Source: Altererythrobacter sp. CAU 1644 (GTDB taxonomy: Bacteria; Pseudomonadota; Alphaproteobacteria; Sphingomonadales; Sphingomonadaceae). Taken from it: a stretch of DNA of 64,000 nucleotides. The notes below the pieces were generated by a model that was not told where the DNA came from, ran no database searches, and saw only the letters and a program-made list of their open reading frames with translations. A program made the translations under genes and the position numbers. Below, in pieces: positions 1-8,892 of the stretch (position 1 is its first letter; each line of letters opens with the position of its first letter). The stretch spans positions 186,001 to 250,000 of the forward strand of contig NZ_CP121106.1 of assembly GCF_029623755.1 (NCBI RefSeq). The letters run 5' to 3'.

Positions 1-1
1 G

Positions 2-1183
2 TTCGGTGGCTTCTACGAATGGCGCAAGTTCGTGTTCGATACCGCGCAGCAGGCGGTGAACTTCTCGTTCATCATTCCCGATCCGGTCACCGGCTTTACC
101 TATGACTGGGACAAGGTCCACACGACCAAGACGGAAGCCTACTCGCTCTTCGGTAGCGTCGTAATTGACCTGTCGGATCAGCTCGAACTTTCGGGTGGCC
201 TGCGCTGGACGGACGAGACCAAGACCCAGACCATCTCAATTCCGTACATGCATGCGATCCCTACAGGTTCGGGCTTCGCGCCGAGCGGATTCTTTTCGGG
301 ACCGATCAATTTCAGCGACAGCAACTGGTCCCCTGAAGTGACCTTGAAATATCAGGCGACCGATGACGTGAACATCTTCGCCTCCTTCAAGACCGGGTTC
401 AAATCCGGTGGCATCGATAACTCGGCCCTTCCATCCAACTCCCTGCTCGATTTCGGCAGTCCCGATCCGGCCGTCCGCGAGGCTGCTGCAAATGGCCTGA
501 TCTACCAATCGGAAACAGCGATCGGCGGCGAGATTGGTGTGAAGTCGCAGTTCAACGACCGCACCCTGACGCTCAACGCAACGGCGTACTACTATGTCTT
601 CGATGACCTGCAGGTGCAGAACTTCGACGCTGTGAACATCCAGTTCATCACCCAGAATGCCGGGGAAGTGACGACCAAGGGCGTGGATCTCGGCTGGAAC
701 TGGATCACGCCGGCCGATGGCTTGAGCCTTTCGGGTAACATCGCCTGGCTCGACGCGAAATTCACGGACACGTTTCTGGTCGGCGGTACTATCGACCTCG
801 ACGGACGTGACGTCGCCAGGGCGCCAACTTGGTCCGGCAACCTTGCCTTCGATTGGGGTATTCCCGTCGGAAATACCATGGAGATGGGGCTGAGTGGCAA
901 CGCTGCCTACTCGGATAGCTATCACACGAACAATGGCCTCGTTACGTTCATCCAGGATAGCTATGTGACGTTTGACGGATCCGTTTCGATCGGCGACGCG
1001 GATGGCAAGTGGAAGCTGGCGCTGGTCGGCGTAAACCTGACCGACGAGATCTTCGTCACTTCGGCTGGTGGTCGACCGTTCCTTCCCGGACCAACCGATG
1101 TCGGCGTGATCCCTGGGGATGACATCATCATCTCGCAGAACCGCGGCCGCCAGGTCTATGTCGAGGCGAGCTTCAAGTTCTAG
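2..1183 (+). CDS. TonB-dependent receptor, C-terminal part (5' end outside window)
   Basis: The frame is open from the first bases of the window, so the N-terminal signal peptide, TonB box and plug lie upstream and cannot be seen. The visible 393 or so residues are barrel-type: alternating polar and aromatic strands, the strand text SLSGNIAWLDAKF, and an outer-membrane terminal signal ending in Phe (EASFKF). TonB-dependent receptors import scarce large or hydrophobic substrates across the outer membrane using ExbBD-TonB energy. A strong hairpin follows 30 bases after the stop, and the next gene is a Rieske oxygenase, so this is probably the uptake gate for the catabolic island. The substrate cannot be read from the barrel alone. 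Confidence 0.93.
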   Translation, partial: FGGFYEWRKFVFDTAQQAVNFSFIIPDPVTGFTYDWDKVHTTKTEAYSLFGSVVIDLSDQLELSGGLRWTDETKTQTISIPYMHAIPTGSGFAPSGFFSGPINFSDSNWSPEVTLKYQATDDVNIFASFKTGFKSGGIDNSALPSNSLLDFGSPDPAVREAAANGLIYQSETAIGGEIGVKSQFNDRTLTLNATAYYYVFDDLQVQNFDAVNIQFITQNAGEVTTKGVDLGWNWITPADGLSLSGNIAWLDAKFTDTFLVGGTIDLDGRDVARAPTWSGNLAFDWGIPVGNTMEMGLSGNAAYSDSYHTNNGLVTFIQDSYVTFDGSVSIGDADGKWKLALVGVNLTDEIFVTSAGGRPFLPGPTDVGVIPGDDIIISQNRGRQVYVEASFKF

Positions 1184-1212
1184 GCTTACAGATCTCACTG
1201 GGGGGTGAGAGG

Positions 1213-1240
1213 TACGGGCGGGCCGCAAGGTCCGCCCGTA
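1213..1240 (+). terminator. Hairpin terminator after the TonB receptor
   Basis: A 12-bp stem (TACGGGCGGGCC pairing with GGTCCGCCCGTA, one G-U pair) closes a GCAA tetraloop. It lies 30 bases after the receptor stop and is followed by TCGATTTG, a weak T tract. It most likely ends the receptor transcript before the next promoter. Confidence 0.7.
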
Positions 1241-1276
1241 TCGATTTGAGCTCCGGCACTTGTTTGGCGAGCCTAT

Positions 1277-1296
1277 CCAAAAGTGAGCATTGCCGC
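1277..1296 (+). promoter_or_regulatory. Conserved motif copy A (candidate operator)
   Basis: The 20-mer CCAAAAGTGAGCATTGCCGC sits 58 bases before the Rieske start at 1355. It matches the copy at 14793-14812 at 18 of 20 positions and the minus-strand copy at 12736-12755 at 16 of 20. Position upstream of starts and this identity point to a shared regulator site or promoter element; the binding protein is unknown. Confidence 0.6.
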
Positions 1297-1354
1297 GGCG
1301 CGCCGCACGCAACATCATGCAGCACGCAAACAGAAACGCGCGAGGGAACAGACG

Positions 1355-2584
1355 ATGTCACGACAGCAATTGATCGACATGACGCGGTCGCTGGTGGCGC
1401 ATGGCGAAGCGGGCACGATGGAACTGGCGGACGACGTCGTTCGGATTCCAGCCTCGAGCTACACTGACGAGGCGCTGTTCGAGCGCGAGAAGAAGCAGAT
1501 CTTCCGCCGCCTTCCGCTGATGGTCGCGCCCTCGTGCGAGCTACCAAACCCGGGCGATTACAAGGCGATGGACATCTGCGGTGTCCCGCTGCTGCTCACC
1601 CGGCAGAAGGACGGCAGCGTCGGCGCCTTCCTCAACATGTGCAAGCATCGCGGGAACCCCGTCGCCGCGGGCACGGGCAATGCCACGCGCCTCATGTGCG
1701 GCTATCATGGCTGGACCTACAAGAACGATGGCACGCTCGTCGGGGTTGCGAGCCCGCAGGATTTCGGCGCGGTCGACAAGGCCGCCCTGTGCCTGACGCG
1801 CTTCCCGGTCTACGAGAACGCGGGGCTGATCTGGGCCACGCTGGATCCGCAATCGACGCTCGACATCGCCGATTACCTGTGCGGCTACGACGATCTGCTC
1901 AAGGCCTTTGGCTTCGAGAGCTGGCACCTGTTCAGCCAGCGCACCCTGTCAGGCCCGAACTGGAAGACGGCCTACGACGGCTATCTCGATTTTTACCATC
2001 TGCCCGTTCTGCACGCGAACACCTTCGGCGCCGATTTCTACAACCGGGCCAACTACTTCGCCTGGGGGCCGCACCAGCGGCTGTCGACGCCGACGAAGTA
2101 CGCGGTCAAGGTCTCGAGCGACGACGACATGCAACTCGACCTGACCACGGTCGCCGATGACGACCTGTCATACGAGGTGCTCGTTCAAGGCGTGTGGACG
2201 ATCTTCCCACATATCTCGATCGCCAGCTTCTACGGCGGCGGGCTGCGCGGGGCGATGATCAGCCAGCTGTTCCCGGGCGACACGGTGGGCGAGAGCTACA
2301 CCACCCAGTTCTATGTGATGGAGCACGAACCCGACGACGAGGACAAGATCAAGGCTGCACGCGAACAGTTCGATTTTCTCGAAGTGGTGGTGCGCGACGA
2401 GGACTACACCACTGGCAAGCGGCAACACGAGGCTTTGCAGTCGGGCATGCTCAAAGAAGTGCTGTTCGGCCGCAACGAGCGCGGCGGGCAGGTCTTCCAC
2501 CAATGGGTCGAGAAGCTCACCGATGCGAGCGACGAGCAGCTCAAGGAAATCTTCGCCGCGGAATGCAAGCAGGCGGCGGAGTAG
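1355..2584 (+). CDS. Rieske non-heme iron oxygenase, alpha-subunit type
   Basis: This 409-residue protein has a full Rieske [2Fe-2S] motif: Cys96-X-His98 and Cys115-X2-His118 (CKHRG and CGYHGW). The mononuclear iron site is Asp212-X2-His215-X4-His220 in the segment LDFYHLPVLH. Enzymes of this family hydroxylate aromatic or alicyclic rings, or demethylate, using electrons from a ferredoxin or reductase. The start at 1355 is chosen because GAGGGA lies 7 bases upstream; the frame is open further to 1283 without a better site. No ferredoxin or reductase gene is adjacent, so electrons must come from elsewhere. It follows a TonB receptor and carries motif copy A upstream. Substrate unknown; ring hydroxylation fits the neighbourhood best. 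Confidence 0.93.
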   Translation: MSRQQLIDMTRSLVAHGEAGTMELADDVVRIPASSYTDEALFEREKKQIFRRLPLMVAPSCELPNPGDYKAMDICGVPLLLTRQKDGSVGAFLNMCKHRGNPVAAGTGNATRLMCGYHGWTYKNDGTLVGVASPQDFGAVDKAALCLTRFPVYENAGLIWATLDPQSTLDIADYLCGYDDLLKAFGFESWHLFSQRTLSGPNWKTAYDGYLDFYHLPVLHANTFGADFYNRANYFAWGPHQRLSTPTKYAVKVSSDDDMQLDLTTVADDDLSYEVLVQGVWTIFPHISIASFYGGGLRGAMISQLFPGDTVGESYTTQFYVMEHEPDDEDKIKAAREQFDFLEVVVRDEDYTTGKRQHEALQSGMLKEVLFGRNERGGQVFHQWVEKLTDASDEQLKEIFAAECKQAAE

Positions 2585-2632
2585 GCGTTTGGGTATGACA
2601 CGCCGCACATGCGTTCGGATCTGCGTAATTTT

Positions 2633-3088
2633 CTAGATCAACTCCCACGAGATCTTAGTCTTCAAACGCGGCGTATTGTCCACTGCAGACAGCACCCCAT
2701 GGCCTTCGACCCAGGTCGTGAAGTCTTCGAGTTCGGACATGTCTGCGCACCAGCGACTCTCGCGTGCTAGCGCCAGCAGTCTCTCGTCTGGCGCGTAGTA
2801 ACATGTGAGATGGAACTGGCTGTAGACGTCCTCCTCAACATCTCTCACCGACTCTATGAACTGCCGGGTCAGGTCGATTTCGAAGAATGGCCCTGAACCC
2901 CAGTCGTAGATTCCGCTTTGGAACAGCAGCATATCGCCTTCCACTTCAGCCAGTCCGGACGGCCGCTCATTCCGGTAGAAATCCCAGACTGACTGAAGCA
3001 ATTTCCTGATCGGGCTCGCCTCTCTGCCAGCAGATGGGAGGTAGATGCGCTCGAAAACCTCGACTGAATCAGCTGGTTTCATAGCCAT
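2633..3088 (-). CDS. Hypothetical protein
   Basis: This 151-residue protein matches no family I recognise. It is rich in aromatic and acidic residues (WDFYRNERPSG, GIYDWGSGPFFEIDL), with no signal peptide or membrane segment, so it is probably a small soluble cytoplasmic protein. The start has no clear Shine-Dalgarno site; Met1 (3088) and Met3 (3082) are both possible. Its codon use looks less GC-rich than the flanking catabolic genes, which may mean a separate origin. It lies 100 bases downstream of the NmrA-like gene on the same strand and could be its distal partner. Function not assigned. Confidence 0.6.
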   Translation of the reverse strand: MAMKPADSVEVFERIYLPSAGREASPIRKLLQSVWDFYRNERPSGLAEVEGDMLLFQSGIYDWGSGPFFEIDLTRQFIESVRDVEEDVYSQFHLTCYYAPDERLLALARESRWCADMSELEDFTTWVEGHGVLSAVDNTPRLKTKISWELI

Positions 3089-3187
3089 GGCCCGACTTTT
3101 GCCGCATCAAGGCAACGACAGCAATTGGATCGAACGCCGAAGGGCCGGTTCCAGGCGGCAGGTAACGGGGTGGGATTCAGGCGAACC

Positions 3188-4135
3188 CTAACCAAACGCC
3201 GGACGAAAATTGCTCTCGCCCCAGTCCTGCTTGCCCGCCCATTCCTCCATGTCCTCCAGCTTGCCCTCGAGTTCGGGGAAGCGTTCGTAGACATGGTCCA
3301 TATCGACCGAGAAAGGCTTGGTCGGCGCCGTGTTGTTGTACTCGTAGAAGGCGGCGATCCCGGCGGCGAACTCCGTGCGCATCTCCTCGGGCATGTCGTC
3401 GCCTGCCGCGCGCACAAGATAATCGCCGAACTCCTGCGGGGTGCAGGGATCGTATTCGACCGGCTTTTCGAGCGTCTTTGAAAGCACCGCGGCCACTTCC
3501 TGCCCGCGCATCCGCTTGGGCCCACCGATATTGAGCCAGGCACCCTCCATGTCGGGCCGCTCGAGGCTCGCCAGCATGAAGCGCGCGACATCGTCGAGGC
3601 TGATCCAGTTCGCCTCGAGATGCGGGGCGTGCGGATAAACGTAACGCCCTTCGTTGACGATGAAGGGCCGCGCCCAATTGGTCAGGAGGTTGTCCATGAA
3701 CAGCACCGATCCGAACACCGTGCCCGGCGCGCCCGAGCGCCACAGCGCGTTGATCCCCGCCGTGTTGCCGGCATAGGTGAAGGCATCGCCCGGCTTGTCG
3801 GGAATCCAGCTCGACGTGTTCCAGACGACCCGCTTGACCCCCAGCTCGGCGGCCGCCTTGCCTACATCGCCGACCAGCACCGCCCGGTCGGCGCGCGCCT
3901 GTAAAGGATGGGTGTAGAAAATGTAATCCGATCCTTCGAGCGCGCCGCGATAGGAGGAGGGGTCGTAGAGATCCATCGGCCGGACTTCGACCCGCTCCAC
4001 TCCCTCAATCGGTGCACCCGCGAAGGGGTCTGCCTGCCTTGAGATTGCCCGCACATCGTAGCCCGCCTTGAGCGCCTGGCGAACCTGCGCCATCCCTTGG
4101 CGCCCCGAAGCCCCGATTACAGTGATGAGTGCCAT
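3188..4135 (-). CDS. NmrA-like NAD(P)-binding protein
   Basis: This 315-residue protein starts with a Rossmann fold whose dinucleotide loop is GASGRQG (residues 8-14), followed by a KAGYDVRAISR basic strand that would favour NADP. NmrA-like and atypical SDR proteins act either as redox-sensing regulators or as reductases and isomerases. The text VWNTSSWIPDKPGD, where a catalytic Tyr-X3-Lys would sit in classical SDRs, lacks that pair, so catalysis is doubtful. AGGGAG lies 8 bases before the start. It is divergent from an MDR reductase, with a second NmrA-like paralogue at 34467. A role in the catabolic island is inferred from position. Confidence 0.85.
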   Translation of the reverse strand: MALITVIGASGRQGMAQVRQALKAGYDVRAISRQADPFAGAPIEGVERVEVRPMDLYDPSSYRGALEGSDYIFYTHPLQARADRAVLVGDVGKAAAELGVKRVVWNTSSWIPDKPGDAFTYAGNTAGINALWRSGAPGTVFGSVLFMDNLLTNWARPFIVNEGRYVYPHAPHLEANWISLDDVARFMLASLERPDMEGAWLNIGGPKRMRGQEVAAVLSKTLEKPVEYDPCTPQEFGDYLVRAAGDDMPEEMRTEFAAGIAAFYEYNNTAPTKPFSVDMDHVYERFPELEGKLEDMEEWAGKQDWGESNFRPAFG

Positions 4136-4195
4136 GGTTAGTATCTCCCTCGATTGGCGAGAAGCCTAGGAAGTCCGCGAGGGATGCGCACCGAG

Positions 4196-4214
4196 CCAAA
4201 ATGATAGCCGCCGC
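4196..4214 (+). promoter_or_regulatory. Weaker copy of the conserved island motif
   Basis: CCAAAATGATAGCCGCCGC lies between the divergent NmrA-like and MDR genes, about 55 bases before the MDR start. It shares the CCAAAA(T)G head and GCCGC tail with the copies at 1277, 12736 and 14793 but needs a one-base gap, so membership is tentative. Confidence 0.35.
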
Positions 4215-4269
4215 TGCCTAGCGAAATGACCCATTGCCGTAGCGTCGCCAGGTACGGAGAAACCGGGGC

Positions 4270-5271
4270 ATGATGAACCGCTATTGGCGTATCGACGCGC
4301 GACCCGAAGGCACCAATTTCGCGGGTGCGCTCAAGCTGGTCGAAGCCCCCGTTGCAGAGCCGGGCGATGGCCAGATCGCCATCCGCAACGCGATGCTGTC
4401 CATGGATGCGGGAACGCGGATGTGGCTGACCGACCGGACCGACGGCTACCAGCCGCCGCTTGAGATCGGCGCGCCCATGACCGGGTTGGTGCTGGGCGAG
4501 GTGGCGCATTCGCGCCATCCCGATTTTGCCGAGGGCGACCTCGTCCGCGCCTTTGGCGTGTGGGGCGACTTGAGCGTGGTCGACCCGGTGATGAGCGGCG
4601 CAATCAAGCTCGATCCCACGGTCGAGGACCGCCGCGCCTGGTTCGGCCCGCTCGGCATGAACGGTTGGACCGCGCTCTGGGGCGTCGAGCAAACCGGCGC
4701 TGCGAAGGAAGGCGAAACCGTGCTGGTCTCCGCCGCGGCCGGGGCCACAGGCATCCTCGCCGTGCAGATCGCCAAGCTGCTGGGCTGCAAGTCCTGGGGC
4801 ATTGCCGGAGGCGCCGACAAGTGCCGCTTCCTGACCGAGCAGATCGGGATCGACGGGGCGGTAGACTACAAGGCGGCCGATGTAGCCGCGCAACTCGACC
4901 GGATCGGCGGGGTGGACGTCTATTTCGACAATGTCGGTGGGCGGTTGCTCGATGCCGTGCTGACCCGGATGAACCACTACGGCCGCATTGCCGTATGCGG
5001 GCTGGTGTCGGACTATTCCTCGGGCAGTCGCACTGCGCCCCAGGAGTTCGACCAGGTGCTGATGCGTCGCCTCAGGATCGAAGGCTTTTTCTCGCCCGAT
5101 TTCATGGATCAGGGCGAGCGGCTCACCGCACGACTGAGGCAATGGGTCGAGGCGGGCGCGCTGACCATGCCTTACGACGTCACCCGGGGCCTCGAAAACA
5201 CGCTCGACGCCTATGCAAAGCTGTTTACCGGCGGCAATATCGGCAAAGTGATCGTGGAGCTCGAACAATGA
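4270..5271 (+). CDS. MDR-family NADP-dependent oxidoreductase (CurA/prostaglandin-reductase type)
   Basis: This 333-residue zinc-free medium-chain reductase has the GroES-like N-terminal half and a Rossmann half with the loop AAAGATG around residues 155-161. DNVGGRLLDAVL, a signature of the CurA/LTB4-dehydrogenase branch, follows. Members reduce the C=C bond of alpha,beta-unsaturated ketones with NADPH. Met1 and Met2 are adjacent; GGAGA lies upstream of both. The stop overlaps the next start as ATGA, so it is translationally coupled to a SnoaL-like gene. Two paralogues sit at 15618 and 20392, suggesting several enone intermediates in the pathway. Confidence 0.92.
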   Translation: MMNRYWRIDARPEGTNFAGALKLVEAPVAEPGDGQIAIRNAMLSMDAGTRMWLTDRTDGYQPPLEIGAPMTGLVLGEVAHSRHPDFAEGDLVRAFGVWGDLSVVDPVMSGAIKLDPTVEDRRAWFGPLGMNGWTALWGVEQTGAAKEGETVLVSAAAGATGILAVQIAKLLGCKSWGIAGGADKCRFLTEQIGIDGAVDYKAADVAAQLDRIGGVDVYFDNVGGRLLDAVLTRMNHYGRIAVCGLVSDYSSGSRTAPQEFDQVLMRRLRIEGFFSPDFMDQGERLTARLRQWVEAGALTMPYDVTRGLENTLDAYAKLFTGGNIGKVIVELEQ

Positions 5272-5807
5272 ATCTGCGCCTCGAAGACCGCGAAGCCATC
5301 CGCGATGTGATTGCTGCCTACGCCCATGCGGTCGACCGCCGGCGGTGGGACATGATGCAGAACCTGTTTCATCCCGATGCGACATTCGGCTTCGGCACCG
5401 TCGGCGGGAACTGGGAGGATTTTGTCGTCGGTGCCCGCGCGATCATCGACCCGTGCCTCGCCACCCAGCACCAGCTTGGCCAGGTCCAGTTCGGGTTCGA
5501 GGACGACGATCTCTGCCACACCGAAACATATATGACCGCGATGCACACGATACCCGCGGGCTATCCGGTGCCGGACGTCTTTCCCGACAAGGGCAAGACC
5601 TACTCGGCCGTCATTGCCGGGCGCTATGTCGACCGGTTCGAGAAGCGAAGCGGCGCATGGCGGATCAAGCACCGCGAGGGCTTTTACGACTGGCGCGAGT
5701 TCCGCGAGGTTGAGGGTGTCGATCTGGCTGGCCTGCCCGAGGGGTCTTGCGGCTATCACGACGATCGCGACCCTTCGACGCCGGTCGTGCTGCGCTGGCG
5801 CGGCTAG
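5268..5807 (+). CDS. SnoaL/NTF2-like protein
   Basis: This 179-residue protein opens with LRLEDREAIRDVIAAYAHAVD and continues with WDMMQNLFHPDATF, the usual start of the SnoaL-like subgroup that includes scytalone-dehydratase-like and dioxygenase beta-subunit-like folds. Such proteins act as small hydratases, dehydratases or isomerases, or are non-catalytic. The start is set by the ATGA overlap with the MDR reductase stop. Residues such as His33 and Asp24 could serve in a polar pocket, but the reaction cannot be named. Its stop lies in a CTAG palindrome that is also the stop of the convergent thioesterase gene. Confidence 0.87.
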   Translation: MNLRLEDREAIRDVIAAYAHAVDRRRWDMMQNLFHPDATFGFGTVGGNWEDFVVGARAIIDPCLATQHQLGQVQFGFEDDDLCHTETYMTAMHTIPAGYPVPDVFPDKGKTYSAVIAGRYVDRFEKRSGAWRIKHREGFYDWREFREVEGVDLAGLPEGSCGYHDDRDPSTPVVLRWRG

Positions 5808-6223
5808 CCGTTTCGGCTGAAGGCAAACACGCCGGACATCGTCGCGATGGCTTCGCCATTCCGGAAGATGGTTCCGCTGCAATAGGCAGTGCGGCCACCC
5901 AGGCGGTCGATCTGCACCTCTGCCTCCAGCCAGTCGCCCAGTTTCGCTGCGGCCAGGAAGTTGGTCGTCAGCGTGATCGTCGAAGGGGTTAGTCGCGGTC
6001 GCTCGGCATCGTAGACGGCATAGCTCAGCGCGACGTCGGCAAAGGTCGTCAGCACCCCGCCATGCGCGGAATCCTGGTAGTTGATGTGATGCGGCTCGAT
6101 CCTGAGGGCCACCGTGGCCGGACGTCCCTCATTGGCTCTGAGGTAATAGGGTCCACCATGATCGAGAAACCCGGGCGAAAAGGGCGCTCGGTTGAAACCT
6201 TCGGGATGCTGTGTCTCGGCCAT
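5804..6223 (-). CDS. PaaI-type hotdog thioesterase
   Basis: This 139-residue protein is a single hotdog domain. The central helix motif AHGGVLTTFADVALSYA carries the HGG and downstream Asp typical of the PaaI/YbgC branch. These enzymes hydrolyse acyl-CoA thioesters, often rescuing CoA from stalled catabolic intermediates. It is divergent from the acyl-CoA ligase at 6328, which makes a thioester, so a proofreading or overflow role in the same pathway is likely. The 3' end shares the CTAG stop with the convergent SnoaL-like gene. Substrate unknown. Confidence 0.9.
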   Translation of the reverse strand: MAETQHPEGFNRAPFSPGFLDHGGPYYLRANEGRPATVALRIEPHHINYQDSAHGGVLTTFADVALSYAVYDAERPRLTPSTITLTTNFLAAAKLGDWLEAEVQIDRLGGRTAYCSGTIFRNGEAIATMSGVFAFSRNG

Positions 6224-6262
6224 TCTCCTTCCCTAGCCCGGTATCGCCGCGACGCCGCTATG

Positions 6263-6280
6263 AAATGTGCCAATGGCAGC
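6263..6280 (+). promoter_or_regulatory. Weak copy of the island motif before the acyl-CoA ligase
   Basis: AAATGTGCCAATGGCAGC matches the inner 18 bases of copies A and B at 12 positions, and lies 47 bases before the ligase start, at a spacing like copies A and B. It could be chance. Confidence 0.3.
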
Positions 6281-6327
6281 GCGCGCGATCTGACCTAGAC
6301 CAAGGGCCGCCAGCTGAGAGGATATGC

Positions 6328-7914
6328 ATGTCGAGCATCGACGATCCACAGAACATCGGCGATATCATCCGCCATCAGGGTCGCGAGATCCCTGACGATG
6401 TCGCCTTCGAATTCGAAGGCGACTTGATGACCTTCCGCGATCTCGACCGCCGCAGCAACCGGGCGGCCAATGCGCTGGCCTCGCTGGGCGTATCGAAGGG
6501 CGACCGGATCGCTTATCTCGGCAAGAACTCACATCTCTATTTCGAAATTATGGCCGGCGCGGCCAAGCTCGGCGCGGTTATGACACCCGTGAACTGGCGC
6601 CTCGCCCGACCCGAGGTCGCTTATGTCCTCAACGATTGCCAGGCCAAGGTCCTGTTCGTCGGCCCCGGTTTCGCTGAACTCGTCGGCGATATCGAAGGCC
6701 AGCTTGAGCACGTCGCCAAGATTTTCGGCGCGCAGGGGCCGGAGGAGAACTTCGCTTCCTATCCCGACTGGCGTGACGGTTTCGAGGATAGCGACCCGCT
6801 GGCGGAGTGCGCAGTGGAGGATGACGCCATCCAGCTCTACACCTCCGGCACGACCGGCCATCCCAAGGGCGCCATCCTCACCCACGGCTCGATCTTCTCC
6901 TCACGCATGAACGACCGGAACGAGGACGAGTTGATGGAATGGCAGAAGACCGTGCCGGGCGAGGTCGCCCTGCTGGCCATGCCGTGCTTCCATATCAGCG
7001 GGACGGGATATGGGCTGGGCACCATCTTCAGCGGCTCGAAGGCGGTGGTGCTGCCCGAATATGATCCGACCCAGGCGCTCGACCTGATCGAAAACTACAA
7101 TATTTCCAAGATCTTCATGGTGCCGGCCGCGATCCAGATCCTGCTCAACCACCCGCGCATTCACGAGGTGGATTTCTCCGACCTGAAATACATCACTTAC
7201 GGCGCCTCGCCGATCCCGCTCGAGTTGATGAAGCGGGCGATGGAGGTGCTCGGCTGCGGCTTCGTCCAGATGTACGGGATGACCGAGACCTCAGGCACGA
7301 TCGTGACGCTCGATCCGGAAGACCACGTGCCCGAAGGCAGCCCCAAGATGCGGAGCGTGGGAACGCCGCTCAAGGACGTCGAGATCAAAATCATCGACGA
7401 TAGCGGCAATACGGTCCCCGCCGGTACGATCGGCGAGATCGCGACCCGCAGCCCGAAGAACATGAAGGGTTACTGGAACCGCCCCGAAGCGACCGCCGAA
7501 ACCATCGATGCCGACGGCTGGCTGCGCACGGGCGATGCGGGCTATCTCGACGAGGACGGCTATCTCTATATCCAGGACCGGGTGAAGGACATGATCATCT
7601 CGGGCGGCGAGAACGTCTATCCCGCCGAGGTCGAGAACGCGATCTACGCGCACCCCAAGGTGGCCGATGTCGCCGTGATCGGGGTGCCCGACCAGAAATG
7701 GGGCGAGGCAGTAAAAGCCTGCGTCGTCGTCAAGGAAGGCGAGGAACTGAGCGAGGCCGAGGTGATCGCCCATGCGCGCGAACATATCGCGGGCTACAAA
7801 TGCCCTAAGTCGGTCGATTTCATTCCCGCCCTGCCGCGCAACCCATCGGGCAAGATTCTGCGCAAGGACCTGCGCGCGCCCTATTGGGAAGGCAAGGACC
7901 GCGCAGTGAACTAG
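6328..7914 (+). CDS. Acyl-CoA synthetase (AMP-forming ligase)
   Basis: This 528-residue ANL-superfamily enzyme activates a carboxylic acid with ATP and CoA. The P-loop-like motif YTSGTTGHPKG lies at about residues 171-181, the adenylate motif YGMTETSG follows, and GWLRTGDAGYLDEDGY with DRVKDMIISGGENVYP marks the hinge. The catalytic Lys is in NPSGKILRK near the C terminus. The start at 6328 has GAGAGGA just upstream; longer in-frame extension to 6211 has no ribosome site and would overlap the divergent thioesterase. A SnoaL-like gene follows 10 bases downstream. The acid substrate cannot be read, but a medium or long or polycyclic acid fits the context. Confidence 0.95.
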   Translation: MSSIDDPQNIGDIIRHQGREIPDDVAFEFEGDLMTFRDLDRRSNRAANALASLGVSKGDRIAYLGKNSHLYFEIMAGAAKLGAVMTPVNWRLARPEVAYVLNDCQAKVLFVGPGFAELVGDIEGQLEHVAKIFGAQGPEENFASYPDWRDGFEDSDPLAECAVEDDAIQLYTSGTTGHPKGAILTHGSIFSSRMNDRNEDELMEWQKTVPGEVALLAMPCFHISGTGYGLGTIFSGSKAVVLPEYDPTQALDLIENYNISKIFMVPAAIQILLNHPRIHEVDFSDLKYITYGASPIPLELMKRAMEVLGCGFVQMYGMTETSGTIVTLDPEDHVPEGSPKMRSVGTPLKDVEIKIIDDSGNTVPAGTIGEIATRSPKNMKGYWNRPEATAETIDADGWLRTGDAGYLDEDGYLYIQDRVKDMIISGGENVYPAEVENAIYAHPKVADVAVIGVPDQKWGEAVKACVVVKEGEELSEAEVIAHAREHIAGYKCPKSVDFIPALPRNPSGKILRKDLRAPYWEGKDRAVN

Positions 7915-7924
7915 GAGACAAGCA

Positions 7925-8278
7925 ATGCCGGGTGACGCACAGGACACGATCGAACGCTTCTGGAAGATCCAGGACAGCGGCGACTACACCCAGTTGGCCC
8001 CGCTGTTCGCAGAGGATGCCGTGGTCGAGGACCCGGTTTGGGGCACCCACCGCGGTCGCGAGGCGATCCTCGGTTTCATGACCACCATGGTCAAGGAAAT
8101 GGGCGAGCGGAAAATCCACTTCACCGTCGACGAGATCTGCGGGGACGACCATTCGTGCTGGTCGCGCTGGACGATGCATTCGCCCGAGGGAACGCGCGGC
8201 GGATGCGGCATCTACAAGGTGTCGAACGGCCAGCTGACCTATTATCGCGACTATATGGACCCCGAAAACGAAGGCTGA
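7925..8278 (+). CDS. SnoaL-like (NTF2-fold) protein
   Basis: This 117-residue protein is a compact SnoaL-like domain: IERFWKIQDSGDYTQLAPLF, then EDAVVEDPVWGTHRGREAI. AGGAGAC lies upstream of the ATG, and the gene is 10 bases after the ligase stop, so the two are co-transcribed. Family members include ketosteroid-isomerase-like enzymes that use an Asp pair, which could be met here by the Asp and Glu around residues 35-38, but this is not proven. Isomerisation or hydration of a CoA-bound intermediate is a reasonable guess. Confidence 0.85.
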   Translation: MPGDAQDTIERFWKIQDSGDYTQLAPLFAEDAVVEDPVWGTHRGREAILGFMTTMVKEMGERKIHFTVDEICGDDHSCWSRWTMHSPEGTRGGCGIYKVSNGQLTYYRDYMDPENEG

Positions 8279-8803
8279 TTACATCGGCCGATAGAGCGGG
8301 TGGCCGCTCTCCGCGATCTGCGCGGTGGGCAAGGGGAAATCCGGATTGGGCGTGAAATCGGGCTGGTTCACCAGGTCGCTTTGCCAGTCGACGAGGTAGA
8401 GACGGTTAGAGATACGCCACTCATCACCTTGTTCTCCGGCGCGTTTTTCCCATTCATCGAGGTAGCGCCCGCCGTAGAGATTGCCCGCCAGCGACCCGTC
8501 CTCCTGCCGCCGGGCCCCTGCGAAAATGCCGTAGCATTCGCTGCTCGCGGTGGTTTCCGAGTGGAACTTGACGATCAGGCCGCCGAGCATGTGCCAGCGC
8601 CGGTCCGATCCGCGTTCGATGTCCATCACCACGGGCAGGAAGTCCGCCGCCTTGCCCTTGAAGAAACCGTAGTCGATCTCGGCATCGGGCCAGTAGCAGC
8701 TCGCCTGCCCGTCGTCGTCGAGCCAATCGAGCGTGCGGGCATAGCGCGCGACGACATCCTCGATCTGCCGGCGGTCGAGCAATTCCTGCAGCGCCTGGTC
8801 CAT
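8279..8803 (-). CDS. SnoaL-like protein (dioxygenase beta-subunit-like fold)
   Basis: This 174-residue protein begins QALQELLDRRQIEDVVARYA and continues with DWLDDDGQASCYWPDAEIDY, a SnoaL_4-type arrangement like the protein at 5268 and related in fold to Rieske-oxygenase beta subunits. The sequence GGLIVKFHSETTASSECY forms the central strands. GGGGAGAG precedes the start. It is monocistronic, convergent with the SnoaL-like gene at 7925 (stops directly abut) and divergent from the P450 at 8893. It could be a dehydratase, or a partner of one of the Rieske alpha subunits; neither is shown. Confidence 0.86.
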   Translation of the reverse strand: MDQALQELLDRRQIEDVVARYARTLDWLDDDGQASCYWPDAEIDYGFFKGKAADFLPVVMDIERGSDRRWHMLGGLIVKFHSETTASSECYGIFAGARRQEDGSLAGNLYGGRYLDEWEKRAGEQGDEWRISNRLYLVDWQSDLVNQPDFTPNPDFPLPTAQIAESGHPLYRPM

Positions 8804-8892
8804 CGCACTCTCTCCCCATTTCCGCGAGTTGTGATCGGGTGACTATCGGCGCAGCCTCGGCTCAAGCCCATTCGCAATTTCGGGAGGAAAGC

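Noticed and set aside
236..1318. Minus-strand frame opposite the first TonB receptor
   Set aside because: It is antisense to a clear barrel sequence and crosses the terminator hairpin.
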